DNA of 64,000 nucleotides from Litoditis marina (lineage: Eukaryota > Nematoda > Chromadorea > Rhabditida > Rhabditidae), in NCBI GenBank assembly GCA_964036275.1, contig CAXIWQ010000486.1:558001-622000 (forward strand), read 5' to 3'. The notes under the pieces were generated by a model. The model saw nothing but the letters and a program-made list of their open reading frames with translations, had not been told where the DNA came from and did not search any database. A program made the position numbers and the translations under genes. Below are positions 35,901-51,500 of this stretch, in pieces (position 1 is the first letter of the stretch; the number at the start of each line of letters is the position of its first letter).

Positions 35901-38210
35901 ACAAATTAACGCGGTTATTGACTCTTTGCCGTGCAGCTACAGGAAAAAGGTTATACGGCTATCAAATATGTTGCTCCCAGCTACAAAAACCTAATACGAC
36001 TATCTATTCTGTGGCGCACAGCCAAAAAATACGAATTAACGCGGTTATCGACTCTTTGCCTTGCAGCTACAGAGAACAGTTCTTACGGCTATCAAATATG
36101 TTGCTCCCAGCTACAAAAACCTAATACGACAATCTATTCTGTGGCGCACAGCCACAAAATACGAATTATCGCGGTTATCGACTTGTTGGCTTGCAGCTAC
36201 AGAGAAAAGTTCATACGGCTATCAAGTCTGTTGCTCCCAGCTACAAAAACCTGATACGACAATCTATTCTGTGGCGCACAGCCACAAAAGACAAATTAAC
36301 GCGGTTATTACCTCTTTGCCTTGCAGCTACAGAAAAAAATTCATACGGCTATCAAGTCTGTTGCTCCCAGCTACGAAAACCTAATACGACTCTATATTCT
36401 GTGTGGCGCACAGCCACAAAAGACAAATTAACGCGGTTATTGACTCTTTGCCGTGCAGCTACAGGAAAAAGGTTATACGGCTATCAAGTATGTTGCTCCC
36501 AGCTGAAAAAACCTAATACGACTATCTATTCTGTGGCGCACAGCCACAAAATACGAATTAACGCGGTTATCGACTCTTTGCCTTGCAGCTACAGAGAACA
36601 GTTCATACGGCTATCAAGTCTGTTGCTCCCAGCTACAAAAACCTAATACGACTATATATTCTGTGGCGCACAGCCACAAAGACGAATTAACGCGGTTATT
36701 GACTCTTTGCCTCGCAGTTACAGAGAATATTTCATACGGCTATCAAATCTGTTGCTCCCAGCTACAAAAACCTAATACGACAATCTATTCTGTGGCGCAC
36801 AGCCACAAAAGACAAATTAACGCGGTTATTGACTCTTTGCCGTGCAGCTACAGGAAAAAGGTTATACGGCTACCAAGTATGTTGCTCCCAGCTACAAAAA
36901 CCTAATACGACTATCTATTCTGTGGCGCACAGCCACAAAATACGAATTGACGCGGTTATCGACTCTTTGCCTTGCAGCTACAGAGAACAGTTCATACGGC
37001 TATCAAATCTGTTGCTCCCAGCTACAAAAACCTAATACGACAATCTATTCTGTGGCGCACAGCCACAAAATACAAATTATCGCGGTTATCGACTTGTTGG
37101 CTTGCAGCTACAGAGAAAAGTTCATACGGCTATCAAGTCTGTTGCTCCCAGCTACAAAAACCTAATACGACTATATATTCTGTGGCGCACAGCCACAAAA
37201 GACAAATTAACGCGGTTATTGACTCTTTGCCTCGCAGTTACAGAGAACAGTTCATACGGCTATCAAATATGTTGCTCCCAGCTACAAAAACCTAATACGA
37301 CAATCTATTCTGTGGCGCACGGCCACAAAGACGAATTAACGCGGTTATTGACATTTTGACTTGCAGCTACAAAAAAAAATCATACGGCTATCAAGTCTGT
37401 TGCTTCCAAATACAAAAACATAATACAACTTTATATTCTGTGGCGCACAGCCACAAAATACAAATTAACGCGGTTATTGATTCTTTGCCTTGCAGTTACA
37501 GAGAACATTTCATACGGCTATCAAATCTGTTGCTCCCAGCTACAAAAACCTAATACGACTTTATATTCTGTGGCGCACAGCCACAAAAGACAAATTAACG
37601 CGGTTATTACCTCTTTGCCTTGCAGCTACAGAAAAAAAGTTTATACGGCTATCAAGTCTGTTGCTCCCAGCTACAAAAACCTAATACGACTTTATATTCT
37701 GTGGCGCACAGCCACAAAAGACAAATTAACGCGGTTATTGACTCTTTGCCGTGCAGCTACAGAAAAAAGTTTATATGGCTATCAAGTATGTTGCTCTCAG
37801 CTAGAAAAACCCAATACAACTATCTATTCTGTGGCACACAGCCACAAAATACGATATAACGCGGTTATCGACTCTTTGCCTTGCAGCTACAGAAAAAAGT
37901 TTATACGGCTATCAAGTCTGTTGCTCATGGCTACAAAAACCTAATACGACTTTATATCCTATGGCGCACAGCCACAAAAGACAAATTAACGCGGTTATTA
38001 CCTCTTTGCCTTGCAGCTACAGAAAAAAGTTCATACGGCTATCAAGTCTGTTGCTCCCAGCTACAAAAACCTGATACGACAATCTATTCTGTGGCGCACA
38101 GCCACAAAAGACAAATCAACGCGGTTGTTACCTCTTTGCCTTGCAGCTACAGAAAAAAGTTCATACGGCTATCAAGTCTGTTGCTCCCAGCTACAAAAAC
38201 CTAATACGAC
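26963..38210 (+). repeat. Recently amplified higher-order blocks of 9-21 monomers
   Basis: A marker monomer lacking one A in its core (CACAAAGACG, followed by GACATTTTGACTTG) recurs near 26963, 28131, 29690, 30858, 33327, 35016 and 37356. The intervals are about 1168, 1559, 1168, 2469, 1689 and 2340 bp, that is 9, 12, 9, 19, 13 and 18 monomers. A shared core beginning near 28252, 30979, 33448, 35137 and 37477 reads the same in all five copies apart from rare single substitutions. The blocks differ by loss or gain of whole monomers, as expected from unequal crossing-over within a young array. Confidence 0.8.
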
Positions 38211-41200
38211 TTTATGTTCTGTGGCGCACAGCCACAAAAGACAAATTAACGCGGTTATTGACTCTTTGCCGTGCAGCTACAGGAAAAAGGTTATACGGCT
38301 ATCAAATATGTTGCTCCCAGCTACAAAAACCTAATACGACTATCTATTCTGTGGCGCACAGCCACAAAATACGAATTAACGCGGTTATCGACTCTTTGCC
38401 TTGCAGCTACAGAGAACAGTTCATACGGCTATCAAATCTGTTGCTCCCAGCAACAAAAACCTAATACGACAATCTATTCTGTGGCGCACAGCCACAAAAT
38501 ACGAATTATCGCGGTTATCGACTTGTTGGCTTGCAGCTACAGAGAAAAGTTCATACGGCTATCAAGTCTGTTGCTCCCAGCTACAAAAACCTGATACGAC
38601 AATCTATTCTGTGGCGCACAGCCACAAAAGACAAATTAACGCGGTTATTACCTCTTTGCCTTGCAGCTACAGAAAAAAATTCATACGGCTATCAAGTCTG
38701 TTGCTCCCAGCTACGAAAACCTAATACGACTTTATATTCTGTGGCGCACAGCCACAAAAGACAAATTAACGCGGTTATTGACTCTTTGCCGTGCAGCTAC
38801 AGGAAAAAGGTTATACGGCTATCAAGTATGTTGCTCCCAGCTAAAAAACCTAATACGACTATCTATTCTGTGGCGCACAGCCACAAAATACGAATTAACG
38901 CGGTTATCGACTCTTTGCCTTGCAGCTACAGAGAACAGTTCATACGGCTATCAAGTCTGTTGCTCCCAGCTACAAAAACCTAATACGACTATATATTCTG
39001 TGGCGCACAGCCACAAAAAACGAATTAACGCGGTTATTGACTCTTTGCCTTGCAGTTACAGAGAATATTTCATACGGCTATCAAATCTGTTGCTCCCAGC
39101 TACAAAAACCTAATACGACAATCTATTCTGTGGCGCACAGCCACAAAAGACGAATTAACGCGGTTATTGACTCTTTGCCTTGCAGCTACAGAAAAAAAAT
39201 CATACGGCTATCAAGTCTGTTGCTCCCAGCTACGAAAACCTAATACGACTTTATATTCTGTGGCGCACAGCCACAAAACACGAAATATTGCGGTTATCGA
39301 CTCTTTGCCTTGCAGCTACAGAAAAAAAATCATACGGCTATCAAGTCTGTTGCTCCCAGCTACAAAAACCTGATACGACAATCTATTCTGTGGCGCACAG
39401 CCACAAAAGACAAATTAACGCGGTTATTACCTCTTTGCCTTGCAGCTACAGAAAAAAGTTCATACGGCTATCAAGTCTGTTGCTCCCAGCTACGAAACCT
39501 AATACGACTTTATATTCTGTGGCGCACAGCCACAAAATACGAATTAACGCGGTTATCGACTCTTTGCCTTGCAGCTACAGAGAACAGTTCATACGGCTAT
39601 CAAGTCTGTTGCTCCCAGCTACAAAAACCTAATACGACTATATATTCTGTGGCGCACAGCCACAAAATACGAATTAACGCGGTTATCGACTCTTTGCCTT
39701 GCAGCTACAGAGAACAGTTCATACGGCTATCAAGTCTGTTGCTCCCAGCTACGAAAACCTAATACGACTTTATATTCTGTGGCGCACAGCCACAAAACAC
39801 GAAATATCGCGGTTATCGACTTGTTGGCTTGCAGCTACAGAGAAAAGTTCATACGGCTATCAAGTCTGTTGCTCCCAGCTACAAAAACCTGATACGACAA
39901 TCTATTCTGTGGCGCACAGCCACAAAAGACAAATTAACGCGGTTATTACCTCTTTGCCTTGCAGCTACAGAAAAAAGTTCATACGGCTATCAAGTCTGTT
40001 GCTCCCAGCTACGAAAACCTAATACGACTTTATATTCTGTGGCGCACAGCCACAAAAGACAAATTAACGCGGTTATTGAATCTTTGCCGTGCAGCTACAG
40101 GAAAAAGGTTATACGGCTATCAAGTATGTTGCTCCCAGCTACAAAAACCTAATACGACTATCTATTCTGTGGCGCACAGCCACAAAATACGAATTGACGC
40201 GGTTATCGACTCTTTGCCTTGCAGCTACAGAGAATATTTCATACGGCTATCAAATCTGTTGCTCCCAGCTACAAAAACCTAATACGACAATCTATTCTGT
40301 GGCGCACAGCCACAAAAAACAAATTATCGCGGTTATCGACTTGTTGGCTTGCAGCTACAGAGAAAAGTTCATACGGCTATCAAGTCTGTTTCTCCCAGCT
40401 ACAAAAACCTAATACGACTATATATTCTGTGGCGCACAGCCACAAAAGACGAATTAACGCGGTTATTGACTCTTTACCTCGCAGTTACAGAGAACATTTC
40501 ATACGGCTATCAAATCTGTTGCTCCCAGCTACAAAAACCTAATACGACAATCTATTCTGTGGCGCACAGCCACAAAGACGAATTAACGCGGTTATTGACA
40601 TTTTGACTTGCAGCTACAAAAAAAAATCATACGGCTATCAAGTCTGTTGCTCCCAGCTACAAAAACCTAATACGACTATATATTCTGTGGCGCACAGCAC
40701 AAAAGACGAATTAACGCGGTTATTGACTCTTTGCCTCGCAGTTACAGAGAATATTTTATCAAATCTGTTGCTCCCAGCAACAAAAACCTGATACGACAAT
40801 CTATTCTGTGGCGCACAGCCACAAAAGACAAATTAACGCGGTTATTACCTCTTTGCCTTGCAGCTACAGAAAAAAGTTCATACGGCTATCAAGTCTGTTG
40901 CTCCCAGCTACGAAAACCTAATACGACTTTATATTCTGTGGCGCACAGCCACAAAAGACAAAGTAACGCGGTTATTGACTCTTTGCCGTGCAGCTACAGG
41001 AAAAAGGTTATACGGCTATCAAGTATGTTGCTCCCAGCTACAAAAACCTAATACGACTATCTATTCTGTGGCGCACAGCCACAAAATACGAATTGACGCG
41101 GTTATCGACTCTTTGCCTTGCAGCTACAGAGAACAGTTCATACGGCTATCAAGTCTGTTGCTCCCAGCTACGAAAACCTAATACGACTTTATATTCTGTG

Positions 41201-41765
41201 GCGCACAGCCACAAAAGACAAATTAACGCGGTTATTGACTCTTTGCCGTGCAGCTACAGGAAAAAGGTTATACGGCTATCAAGTATGTTGCTCCCAGCTA
41301 CAAAAACCTAATACGACTATCTATTCTGTGGCGCACAGCCACAAAATACGAATTGACGCGGTTATTGACTCTTTGCCTTGCAGCTACAGAAAAAAATCAT
41401 ACGGCTATCAAGTCTGTTGCTCCCAGCTACGAAAACCTAATACGACTTTATATTCTGTGGCGCACAGCCACAAAACACAAAATATCGCGGTTATCGACTT
41501 GTTGGCTTGCAGCTACAGAGAAAAGTTCATACGGCTATCAAGTCTGTTGCTCCCAGCTACAAAAACCTGATACGACAATCTATTCTGTGGCGCACAGCCA
41601 CAAAAGACAAATTAACGCGGTTATTACCTCTTTGCCTTGCAGCTACAGAAAAAAGTTCATACGGCTATCAAGTCTGTTGCTCCCAGCTACGAAAACCTAA
41701 TACGACTTTATATCTGTGGCGCACAGCCACAAAAGACAAATTAACGCGGTTATTGACTCTTTGCC

Positions 41766-44600
41766 GTGCAGCTACAGGAAAAAGGTTATACGGCTATCAA
41801 GTATGTTGCTCCCAGCTACAAAAAACCTAATACGACTATCTATTCTGTGGCGCACAGCCACAAAATACGAATTGACGCGGTTATCGACTCTTTGCCTTGC
41901 AGCTACAGAGAATATTTCATACGGCTATCAAATCTGTTGCTCCCAGCTACAAAAACCTAATACGACAATCTATTCTGTGGCGCACAGCCACAAAAACAAA
42001 TTATCGCGGTTATCGACTTGTTGGCTTGCAGCTACAGAGAAAAGTTCATACGGCTATCAAGTCTGTTGCTTCCAGCTACAAAAACCTAATACGACTATAT
42101 ATTCTGTGGCGCACAGCCACAAAAGACGAATTAACGCGGTTATTGACTCTTTGCCTCGCAGTTACAGAGAACATTTCATACGGCTATCAAATCTGTTGCT
42201 CCCAGCTACAAAAACCTAATACGACAATCTATTCTGTGGCGCACAGCCACAAAGACGAATTAACGCGGTTATTGACATTTTGACTTGCAGCTACAAAAAA
42301 AAATCATACGGCTATCAAGTCTGTTGCTCCCAGCTACAAAAACCTAATACGACTATATATTCTGTGGCGTACAGCCACAAAAGACGAATTAACGCGGTTA
42401 TTGACTCTTTGCCTCGCAGTTACAGAGAATATTTCATACGGCTATCAAATCTGTTGCTCCCAGATACAAACACCTAATACGACAATCTATTCTGTGGCGC
42501 ACAGCCACAAAATACGAATTAACGCGGTTATCGACTTTTTGGCTTGCAGTTACAGAGAAAAGTTCATACGGCTATCAAATCTGTTGCTCCCAGATACAAA
42601 CACCTAATACGACAATCTATTCTGTGGCGCACAGCCACAAAATACGAATTAACGCGGTTATCGACTTTTTGGCTTGCAGTTACAGAGAAAAGTTTATACG
42701 GCTATCAAGTCTGTTGCTCCCAGCTACAAAAACCTAATACGACTTCATATTCTGTGGCGCACAGCCACAAAAGACAGATTAACGCGGTTATTGACTCTTT
42801 GCCGTAAAGCTACAAAAAAAAGTTTATACGGCTATCAAGTATGTTGCTCCCAGCTACAAAGACCTAACACGACTATATATTCTGTGGCGCACAGCCACAA
42901 AAGACGACTTAACGCGGTTATTGACTCTTTGCCTTGCAGCTACAGAAAAAAGTTCATACGGCTATCAAGTCTGTTGCTCCCAGATACAAAAACCTAAGAC
43001 GACTGTATATTCTGTGGCGCACAGCCACAAAAGACGACTTAACGCGGTTATTGACTCTTTGCCTTGCAGCTACAGAAAAAAGTTCATACGGCTATCAAGT
43101 CTGTTGCTCCCAGCTACAAAACCTAATACGACAATCTATTTTGTGGCGCACATCACCAAATACAAATTAACGCGGTTATTGACTCTTTGCCTTGCACCTA
43201 CAGAAGAAAAAAATCATACGGCTATCAAGTCTGTTGCTCCCAACTACAAAAACCTAATACGACTTTATATTCTGTGGCGCACAACCACAAAAGACAAATT
43301 AACGCGGTTATTGACTCTTTGCCTTGCAGCTACAGAAAAAAGTTTATACGGCTATCAAGTCTGTTGCTCCCAACTACAAAAACCTAATACAACTATCTTT
43401 TCTGTGGCACACAGCCACAAAATACGAATTAACGCGGTTATTGACTCTTTGCCTTGCAGCTACAGAAAAAAGTTTATACGGCTATCAAGTATGTTGCTCC
43501 CAGCTAGAAAAACCTAATACGACTTTATGTTCTGTGGCGCACAGCCACAAAAGACAAATTAACGCGGTTATTGACTCTTTGCCTTGCAGCTACAAAAAAA
43601 AAGTTCATACGGCTATCAAGTATGTTGCTCCCAGCTCGAAAAACCCAATACAACTATCTTTTCTGTGGCACACAGCCACAAATTACGAATTAACGCGGTT
43701 ATCGACTCTTTGCCTTGCAGCTACAGAAAAACGTTTATACGGCTATCAAGTCTGTTGCTCCTGGCTACAAAAGCCTAATACGACTTTATGTTCTGTGGCG
43801 CACAGCCACAAAAGACAAATTAACGCGGTTATTGACTCTTTGCCTTGCAGCTACAAAAAAAAGTTCATACGGCTATCAAGTACGTTGCTCCCAGCTAGAA
43901 AAACTCAATACAACTATCTTTTCTGTGGCACACAGCCACAAAAGACGAATTAACGCGGTTATTGACTCTTTGCCTTGCAGCTACAGAAAAAAGTTTATAC
44001 GGCTATCAAGTCTGTTGCTCCCAGCTACAAAAACCTAATACGACTTACTATTCTGTGGCGCACAGCCACAAAAGACAAATTAACGCGGTTATTGACTCTT
44101 TACCGTGCAGCTACAGAAAAAAGTTTATACGGCTATCGAGTATGTTGCTCCCAGCTACAAAACCTAATACGACAATCTATTCTGTGGCGCACAGCCACAA
44201 AATACGAATTAACGCGGTTATCGACTCTTTTCCTTGCAACTACAGAGAACAGTTCATACGGCTATCAAGTCTGTTGCTCCCAGATACAAAAACCTAATAC
44301 GACTATCTATTATGTGGCGCACAGCCACAAAATACGAATTAACGCGGTTATCGTCTCTTTGGCTTGCAGTTACAGAGAAAAGTTCATACGGCTATCAAAT
44401 CTGTTGCTCTCAGCTACAAAAACCTAATACGACAATCTATTCTGTGGCGCACAGCCATAAAATACAAAATAACGCGGTTATTGACTCTTTGGCTTGCAGT
44501 TACAGAGAAAAGTTTATACGGCTATCAAGTCTGTTGCTCCCAACTACAAAAACCTAATACGACTTTATATTCTGTGGCGCACAACCACAAAAGACAAATT
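41766..44600 (+). repeat. Segmental copy of the 5.7-8.6 kb satellite segment
   Basis: Monomer order matches the left block across the mobile element: 5780 with 41897, 6427 with 42544, 6816 with 42934 (offset ~36.12 kb), then 8251 with 44234 and 8511 with 44494 (offset ~35.98 kb). One monomer difference separates the two offsets. The copy carries several 1-bp deletions that its left-block partner lacks, for example near 43118 and 43153. Confidence 0.75.
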
Positions 44601-45534
44601 AAACGCGGTTATTGACCTTTTGCTTGCAGCTACAGAAAAAGTTTATACGGCTATCAAGTCTGTTGCTCCCAGCTACAAAAACCTAATACGATTATCTATT
44701 CTGTGGCGCACAGCCACGAAATACGAATTAACGCGGTTATCGACTCTTTGCCTCGCAGTTACAGAAAAAAAACTCATACGGAAATCAAGTCTGTTGCTCC
44801 CAACTACAAAAACCTAATACAACTATCTTTTCTGTGGCACACAGCCACAAAATACGAATTAACGCGGTTATTGACTCTTTGCCTTGCAGCTACAGAAAAA
44901 GTTCATACGGCTATCAAGTATGGTTGCTCCCAGCTCGAAAAACCCAATACAACTATCTTTTCTGTGGCACACAGCCACAAAAGACAAATTAACGCGGTTA
45001 TTGACTCTTTGCCTTGCAGCTACAGAAAAACGTTTATACGGCTATCAAGTCTGTTGCTCCCAGCTACAAAACCTAATACGACTTACTATTCTGTGGCGCA
45101 CAGCCACAAAAGACAAATTAACGCGGTTATTGACTCTTTACCGTGCAGCTACAGAAAAACAGTTTATACGGCTATCGAGTATGTTGCTCCCAGCTACAAA
45201 AACCTAATACGACAATCTATTCTGTGGCGCACAGCCACAAAATACGAATTAACGCGGTTATCGACTCTTTGCCTTGCAACTACAGAGAACAGTTCATACG
45301 GCTATCAAGTCTGTTGCTCCCAGATACAAAAACCTAATACGACTATCTATTATTGTGGCGCACAGCCACAAAATACGAATTAACGCGGTTATCGTCTTTT
45401 TGGTCTTGCAGTTACAGAGAAAAGTTCATACGGCTATCAAATCTGTTGCTCCAGCTACAAAAACCTAATACGACAATCTATTCTGTGGCGCACAGCCATA
45501 AAATACAAAATAACGCGGTTATTGACTCTTTGGC

Positions 45535-48500
45535 TTGCAGTTACAGAGAAAAGTTTATACGGCTATCAAGTCTGTTGCTCCCAGCTACAAAAACCTAATA
45601 CGACTCCATATTCTGTGGCGCACAGCCACAAAAGACAAATTAACGCGGTTATTGACTCTTTGCCGTAAAGCTACCGAAAAAAGTTTATACGGCTATCAAG
45701 TATGTTGCTCCCAGCTACAAAGACCTAACACGACTATATATTTTGTGGCGCACAGCCACAAAAGACGACTTAACGCGGTTATTGACTCTTTGCATTGCAG
45801 CTACAGAAAAAAGTTCTTACGGCTATCAAGTCTGTTGCTCCCAGATACAAAAACCTAAGACGACTATATATTCTGTGGCGCACAGCCACAAAAGACGAAT
45901 TAACGCGTTATTGACTCTTTGCCTTGCAGCTACAGAGAACAGTTTATACGGCTATCAAATCTGTTGCTCCCAGCTACAAAAACCTAATACGACAATCTAT
46001 TTTGTGGCGCACATCCACCAAATACGAATTAACGCGGTTATTGACTCTTTGCCTTGCACCTACAAAAAAAAATCATACGGCTATCAAGTCTGTTGCTCCC
46101 AACTACAAAAACCTAATACGACTTTATATTCTGTGGCGCACAACCACAAAAGACAAATTAACGCGGTTATCGACTCTTCGGCTTGCAGTTACAGAAAAAA
46201 AAACTCATACGGCAATCAAGTCTGTTGCTCCCAACTACAAAAACCTAATACGACTTTATATTCTGTGGCGCACAGCCACCAAAGACAGATTAACGCGGTT
46301 ATTGACTCTTTGCCTTGCAGCTACAGAAAAAGTTTATACGGCTATCAAGTATGTTGCTCTCAGCTAGAAAAACCCAATACAACTATCTATTCTGTGGCGC
46401 ACAGCCATAAAATACGAAATAACGCGGTTATTGACTCTTTGGCTTGCAGTTACAGAGAAAAGTTTATACGGCTATCAAGTCTGTTGCTCCCAGCTACAAA
46501 AACCTAATACGACTCCATATTCTGTGGCGCACAGCCACAAAAGACAAATTAACGCGGTTATTGACTCTTTGCCGTAAAGCTACCGAAAAAAGTTTATACG
46601 GCTATCAAGTATGTTGCTCCCAGCTACAAAGACCTAACACGACTATATATTTTGTGGCGCACAGCCACAAAAGACGACTTAACGCGGTTATTGACTCTTT
46701 GCATTGCAGCTACAGAAAAAAGTTCATACGGCTATCAAGTCTGTTGCTCCCAGATACAAAAACCTAAGACGACTATATATTCTGTGGCGCACAGCCACAA
46801 AAGACGAATTAACGCGTTATTGACTCTTTGCCTTGCAGCTACAGAGAACAGTTTATACGGCTATCAAATCTGTTGCTCCCAGCTACAAAAACCTAATACG
46901 ACAATCTATTTTGTGGCGCACATCCACCAAATACGAATTAACGCGGTTATTGACTCTTTGCCTTGCACCTACAAAAAAAAAATCATACGGCTATCAAGTC
47001 TGTTGCTCCCAACTACAAAAACCTAATACGACTTTATATTCTGTGGCGCACAACCACAAAAGACAAATTAACGCGGTTATCGACTCTTCGGCTTGCAGTT
47101 ACAGAAAAAAAAAACTCATACGGCAATCAAGTCTGTTGCTCCCAACTACAAAAACCTAATAAGACTTTATATTCTGTGGCGCACAGCCACCAAAGACAGA
47201 TTAACGCGGTTATTGACTCTTTGCCTGCAGCTACAGAAAAAAAGTTTATACGGCTATCAAGTATGTTGCTCTCAGCTAGAAAAACCCAATACAACTATCT
47301 ATTCTGTGGCGCACAGCCATAAAATACGAAATAACGCGGTTATTGACTCTTTGGCTTGCAGTTACAGAGAAAAGTTTATACGGCTATCAAGTCTGTTGCT
47401 CCCAGCTACAAAAACCTAATACGACTCCATATTCTGTGGCGCACAGCCACAAAAGACAAATTAACGCGGTTATTGACTCTTTGCCGTAAAGCTACCGAAA
47501 AAAGTTTATACGGCTATCAAGTATGTTGCTCCCAGCTACAAAGACCTAACACGACTATATATTTTGTGGCGCACAGCCACAAAAGACGACTTAACGCGGT
47601 AATTGACTCTTTGCCTTGCAGCTACAGAAAAAAGTTCATACTGCTATCAAGTCTGTTGCTCCAGATACAAAAACCTAAGACGACTATATATTCTGTGGCG
47701 CACAGCCATAAAATACGAAATAACGCGGTTATTGACTCTTTGGCTTGCAGTTACAGAGAAAAGTTTATACGGCTATCAAGTCTGTTGCTCCCAGCTACAA
47801 AAACCTAATACGACTCCATATTCTGTGGCGCACAGCCACAAAAGACAAATTAACGCGGTTATTGACTCTTTGCCGTAAAGCTACCGAAAAAAGTTTATAC
47901 GGCTATCAAGTATGTTGCTCCCAGCTACAAAGACCTAACACGACTATATATTTCGTGGCGCACAGCCACAAAAGACGACTTAACGCGGTTATTGACTCTT
48001 TGCATTGCAGCTACAGAAAAAAGTTCTTACGGCTATCAAGTCTGTTGCTCCCAGATACAAAAACCTAAGACGACTATATATTCTGTGGCGCACAGCCACA
48101 AAAGACGAATTAACGCGTTATTGACTCTTTGCCTTGCAGCTACAGAGAACAGTTTATACGGCTATCAAATCTGTTGCTCCAGCTACAAAAACCTAATACG
48201 ACAATCTATTTTGTGGCGCACATCCACCAAATACGAATTAACGCGGTTATTGACTCTTTGCCTTGCACCTACAAAAAAAAATCATACGGCTATCAAGTCT
48301 GTTGCTCCCAACTACAAAAACCTAATACGACTTTATATTCTGTGGCGCACAACCACAAAAGACAAATTAACGCGGTTATCGACTCTTCGCTTGCAGTTAC
48401 AGAAAAAAAACTCATACGGCAATCAAGTCTGTTGCTCCCAACTACAAAAACCTAATACGACTTTATATTCTGTGGCGCACAGCCACCAAAGACAGATTAA

Positions 48501-51500
48501 CGCGGTTATTGACTCTTTGCCTTGCAGCTACAGAAAAAAGTTTATACGGCTATCAAGTATGTTGCTCTCAGCTAGAAAAACCCAATACAACTATCTATTC
48601 TGTGGCGCACAGCCATAAAATACGAAATAACGCGGTTATTGACTCTTTGGCTTGCAGTTACAGAGAAAAGTTTATACGGCTATCAAGTCTGTTGCCTCCC
48701 AGCTACAAAAACCTAATACGACTCCATATTCTGTGGCGCACAGCCACAAAAGACAAATTAACGCGGTTATTGACTCTTTGCCGTAAAGCTACCGAAAAAA
48801 GTTTATACGGCTATCAAGTATGTTGCTCCCAGCTACAAAGACCTAACACGACTATATATTTTGTGGCGCACAGCCACAAAAGACGACTTAACGCGGTTAT
48901 TGACTCTTTGCATTGCAGCTACAGAAAAAAGTTCATACGGCTATCAAGTCTGTTGCTCCCAGATACAAAAACCTAAGACGACTATATATTCTGTGGCGCA
49001 CAGCCACAAAAGACGAATTAACGCGTTATTGACTCCTTGCCTTGCAGCTACAGAGAACAGTTTATACGGCTATCAAATCTGTTGCTCCCAGCTACAAAAA
49101 CCTAATACGACAATCTATTTTGTGGCGCACATCCACCAAATACGAATTAACGCGGTTATTGACTCTTTGCCTTGCACCTACAAAAAAAAATCATACGGCT
49201 ATCAAGTCTGTTGCTCCCAACTACAAAAACCTAATACGACTTTATATTCTGTGGCGCACAACCACAAAAGACAAATTAACGCGGTTATCGACTCTTCGGC
49301 TTGCAGTTACAGAAAAAAAAAACTCATACGGCAATCAAGTCTGTTGCTCCCAACTACAAAAACCTAATAAGACTTTATATTCTGTGGCGCTCAGCCACCA
49401 AAGACAGATTAACGCGGTTATTGACTCTTTGCCTTGCAGCTACAGAAAAAAGTTTATACGGCTATCAAGTATGTTGCTCTCAGCTAGAAAAACCCAATAC
49501 AACTATCTATTCTGTGGCGCACAGCCATAAAATACGAAATAACGCGGTTATTGACTCTTTGGCTTGCAGTTACAGAGAAAAGTTTATACGGCTATCAAGT
49601 CTGTTGCTCCCAGCTACAAAAACCTAATACGACTCCATATTCTTTGGCGCACAGCCACAAAAGACAAATTAACGCGGTTATTGACTCTTTGCCGTAAAGC
49701 TACAGAAAAAAGTTTATACGGCTATCAAGTATGTTGCTACCAGCTACAAAGACCTAACACGACTATATATTTTGTGGCGCACAGCCACAAAAGACGACGC
49801 GGTAATTGACTCTTTGCCTTGCAGCTACAGAAAAAAGTTCATACTGCTATCAAGTCTGTTGCTCCAGATACAAAAACCTAAGACGACTATATATTCTGTG
49901 GCGCACAGCCATAAAATACGAAATAACGCGGTTATTGACTCTTTGGCTTGCAGTTACAGAGAAAGTTTTATACGGCTATCAAGTCTGTTGCTCCCAGCTA
50001 CAAAAACCTAATACGACTCCATATTCTGTGGCGCACAGCCACAAAAGACAAATTAACGCGGTTATTGACTCTTGCCGTAAAGCTACCGAAAAAAGTTTAT
50101 ACGGCTATCAAGTATGTTGCTCCCAGCTACAAAGACCTAACACGACTATATATTTCGTGGCGCACAGCCACAAAAGACGACTTAACGCGGTTATTGACTC
50201 TTTGCATTGCAGCTACAGAAAAAAGTTCTTACGGCTATCAAGTCTGTTGCTCCCAGATACAAAAACCTAAGGACGACTATATATTCTGTGGCGCACAGCC
50301 ACAAAAGACGAATTAACGCGTTATTGACTCTTTGCCTTGCAGCTACAGAGAACAGTTTATACGGCTATCAAATCTGTTGCTCCCAGCTACAAAAACCTAA
50401 TACGACAATCTATTTTGTGGCGCACATCCACCAAATACGAATTAACGCGGTTATTGACTCTTTGCCTTGCACCTACAAAAAAAAATCATACGGCTATCAA
50501 GTCTGTTGCTCCCAACTACAAAAACCTAATACGACTTTATATTCTGTGGCGCACAACCACAAAAGACAAATTAACGCGGTTATCGACTCTTCGGCTTGCA
50601 GTTACAGAAAAAAAACTCATACGGCAATCAAGTCTGTTGCTCCCAACTACAAAAACCTAATACGACTTTATATTCTGTGGCGCACAGCCACCAAAGACAG
50701 ATTAACGCGGTTATTGACTCTTTGCCTTGCAGCTACAGAAAAAAGTTTATACGGCTATCAAGTATGTTGCTCTCAGCTAGAAAACCCAATACAACTATCT
50801 ATTCTGTGGCGCACAGCCATAAAATACGAAATAACGCGGTTATTGACTCTTTGGCTTGCAGTTACAGAGAAAAGTTTATACGGCTATCAAGTCTGTTGCT
50901 CCCAGCTACAAAAACCTAATACGACTCCATATTCTGTGGCGCACAGCCACAAAAGACAAATTAACGCGGTTATTGACTCTTTGCCGTAAAGCTACCGAAA
51001 AAAGTTTATACGGCTATCAAGTATGTTGCTCCCAGCTACAAAGACCTAACACGACTATATATTTTGTGGCGCACAGCCACAAAAGACGACTTAACGCGGT
51101 TATGACTCTTTGCATTGCAGCTACAGAAAAAAGTTCATACGGCTATCAAGTCTGTTGCTCCCAGATACAAAAACCTAAGACGACTATATATTCTGTGGCG
51201 CACAGCCACAAAAGACGAATTAACGCGTTATTGACTCCTTGCCTTGCAGCTACAGAGAACAGTTTATACGGCTATCAAATCTGTTGCTCCCAGCTACAAA
51301 AAACCTAATACGACAATCTATTTTGTGGCGCACATCCACCAAATACGAATTAACGCGGTTATTGACTCTTTGCCTTGCACCTACAAAAAAAAATCATACG
51401 GCTATCAAGTCTGTTGCTCCCAACTACAAAAACCTAATACGACTTTATATTCTGTGGCGCACAACCACAAAAGACAAATTAACGCGGTTATCGACTCTTC

